Source of the DNA: Prevotellaceae bacterium
Lineage (GTDB): Bacteria; Bacteroidota; Bacteroidia; Bacteroidales; UBA932
Direction of reading: 5' to 3'
NCBI GenBank assembly: GCA_031289895.1
Contig: JAITOP010000385.1
Span: forward strand, 1-6,396
Length of the DNA: 6,396 bases
Notes under the pieces: generated by a model
Database searches by the model: none
What the model was told of the DNA's origin: nothing
What the model saw: only the letters and a program-made list of their open reading frames with translations
Program-made: the position numbers and the translations under genes
In this document: positions 5,981 through 6,396 of the stretch, one piece after another
Position numbering within the stretch: the first letter of the stretch is position 1
How the letters are laid out: every line of letters begins with the position of its first letter

Positions 5981-6019
5981 AAATAGCAGATTATAAGTTA
6001 AATTATGATTGCTATTTTT
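5981..6019. terminator. Putative bidirectional terminator hairpin
   Basis: AAATAGCA (5981-5988) pairs perfectly with TGCTATTT (6010-6017) across a 21-nt AT-rich loop that can pair partly (ATAA with TTAT). A T-run follows on the plus strand. It lies between the convergent hydrolase gene and the minus-strand remnant, where a shared terminator is expected. The stem is weak in G+C, so strength is uncertain. Confidence 0.55.
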
Positions 6020-6264
6020 CATTCTGATACATCATAAAAATCTATTGGTTGTTTAGTTTCAATAATATCTATTATCGCGTATTTTGAGTCTTTTAATTTT
6101 GTTAAACCTCTGTATTTAAGATATTCATCAACAGCGCTTCTGTCAATCATAATTATACCAGAACCAGCCCAATGTCTATCATCTCCATTTCGTTTAATCA
6201 TCGAAATCCAATAACCCTCACCTGTTTCAATATCAGCATAATCTCCATGTCCATATTTTCGATA
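6019..6264 (-). pseudogene. C-terminal remnant of an unidentified gene, cut off by an IS
   Basis: The minus-strand frame from 6264 to the stop at 6021-6019 encodes about 81 residues that look like real protein: GHGDYADIETGEGYWIS, then MIKRNGDDRHWAGSG and IDRSAVDEYLKYRGL. The frame has a stop at 6267-6265, and the left end of an insertion sequence lies at about 6271. The first ATG in frame (6201) would drop the well-composed GEGYWIS part, so the N terminus probably lay beyond the insertion. I do not recognise the family. The polar, Trp- and Gly-rich composition resembles small accessory proteins, but no function can be assigned. A 60-residue protein from 6201 is possible but less likely. The gene is convergent with the hydrolase gene and shares the hairpin at 5981-6019. 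Confidence 0.6.
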
Positions 6265-6270
6265 TTATAA

Positions 6271-6396
6271 TGTCCACCAAAATTCGGACAGCAAGTTAAG
6301 ACAAAAAAAAGTTTTAATTTTGGAAAATGAAAAGCAGGAGAAAATTTACAGCCGCCTTTAAGGCGCAAGTGGCAATAGAAGCCATCAAAGAACAAA
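6271..6396 (+). mobile_element. IS3-family insertion sequence, left end
   Basis: The sequence starting TGTCCACC at 6271 begins with TG, as IS3-family ends do, and has GGACA at 6286-6290. It lies 56 bp before an IS3-type orfA. The left boundary is placed at TGTCC because the coding-like minus-strand sequence stops just before it. The right end, second inverted repeat and target duplication are outside the window. Confidence 0.75.
6327..6396 (+). CDS. IS3-family transposase OrfA, N-terminal fragment at the window edge
   Basis: The 23 visible residues start MKSRRKFTAAFKAQVAIEAI and continue with KEQ. They match the N-terminal pattern of IS3-family OrfA proteins ('rRkFsaefKakValeal.e'), which carry a helix-turn-helix that binds the IS ends. 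In this family OrfA is usually joined to OrfB by -1 frameshifting, but that region is outside the window. GGAAA just before the ATG is a weak ribosome binding site. The gene runs off the right edge, so completeness is unknown. Confidence 0.88.
   Translation, partial: MKSRRKFTAAFKAQVAIEAIKEQ

Noticed and set aside
6315..6322. TAATTTTG as a -7 promoter for the transposase
   Set aside because: It matches TAnnTTTG but ends only 4 bp before the ATG, leaving no room for a normal leader; probably chance in AT-rich DNA.
6198..6395. Minus-strand open frame across the IS end
   Set aside because: It spans the IS boundary antisense to orfA and overlaps the better protein-like remnant in another frame.

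Overview
The window looks like part of a Bacteroidetes (probably Bacteroidales) genome. It is AT-rich, its genes lack clear Shine-Dalgarno sequences, and two matches to the Bacteroidetes -7 promoter box (TAnnTTTG) lie in a divergent spacer. It also holds a small conserved protein that I recall as a Bacteroidetes family. The species cannot be told from this window.

Left part (1-2038, minus strand): three phage head genes of the Mu type. In transcription order they are a gp36-like protein (DUF1320), a gp29-like portal protein (DUF935), and the N-terminal part of a gp30/MuF-like head morphogenesis protein that runs off the left edge. The third gene has no usable ATG near its expected N terminus. 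It lies in the -1 frame relative to the portal gene. The junction has a slippery run followed at 5-8 nt by a perfect 7-bp GC-rich hairpin, which suggests programmed -1 frameshifting giving a portal-MuF fusion. This is the main observation in the window.

Middle (2039-3627): a repeat-filled spacer, then mltG (endolytic murein transglycosylase, minus strand), then a divergent spacer with promoters on both sides. Most of the repeats have a 7-bp period, in several different sequence families. The tracts sit in every spacer of 30 bp or more between 1584 and 3627 and run into the 3' ends of two genes.

Right part (3628-5945, plus strand): a likely operon of a membrane-anchored DUF7935-like protein, an exported CapA-family metallophosphoesterase-like protein, and an exported YiiX-like papain-fold (NlpC/P60-related) cysteine hydrolase. 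With mltG this is an envelope-related neighbourhood. A hairpin terminator follows at about 5981.

Right edge (6019-6396): a C-terminal remnant of an unidentified gene on the minus strand, apparently cut off by an IS3-family insertion sequence whose left end is at about 6271 and whose orfA begins at 6327 and leaves the window.
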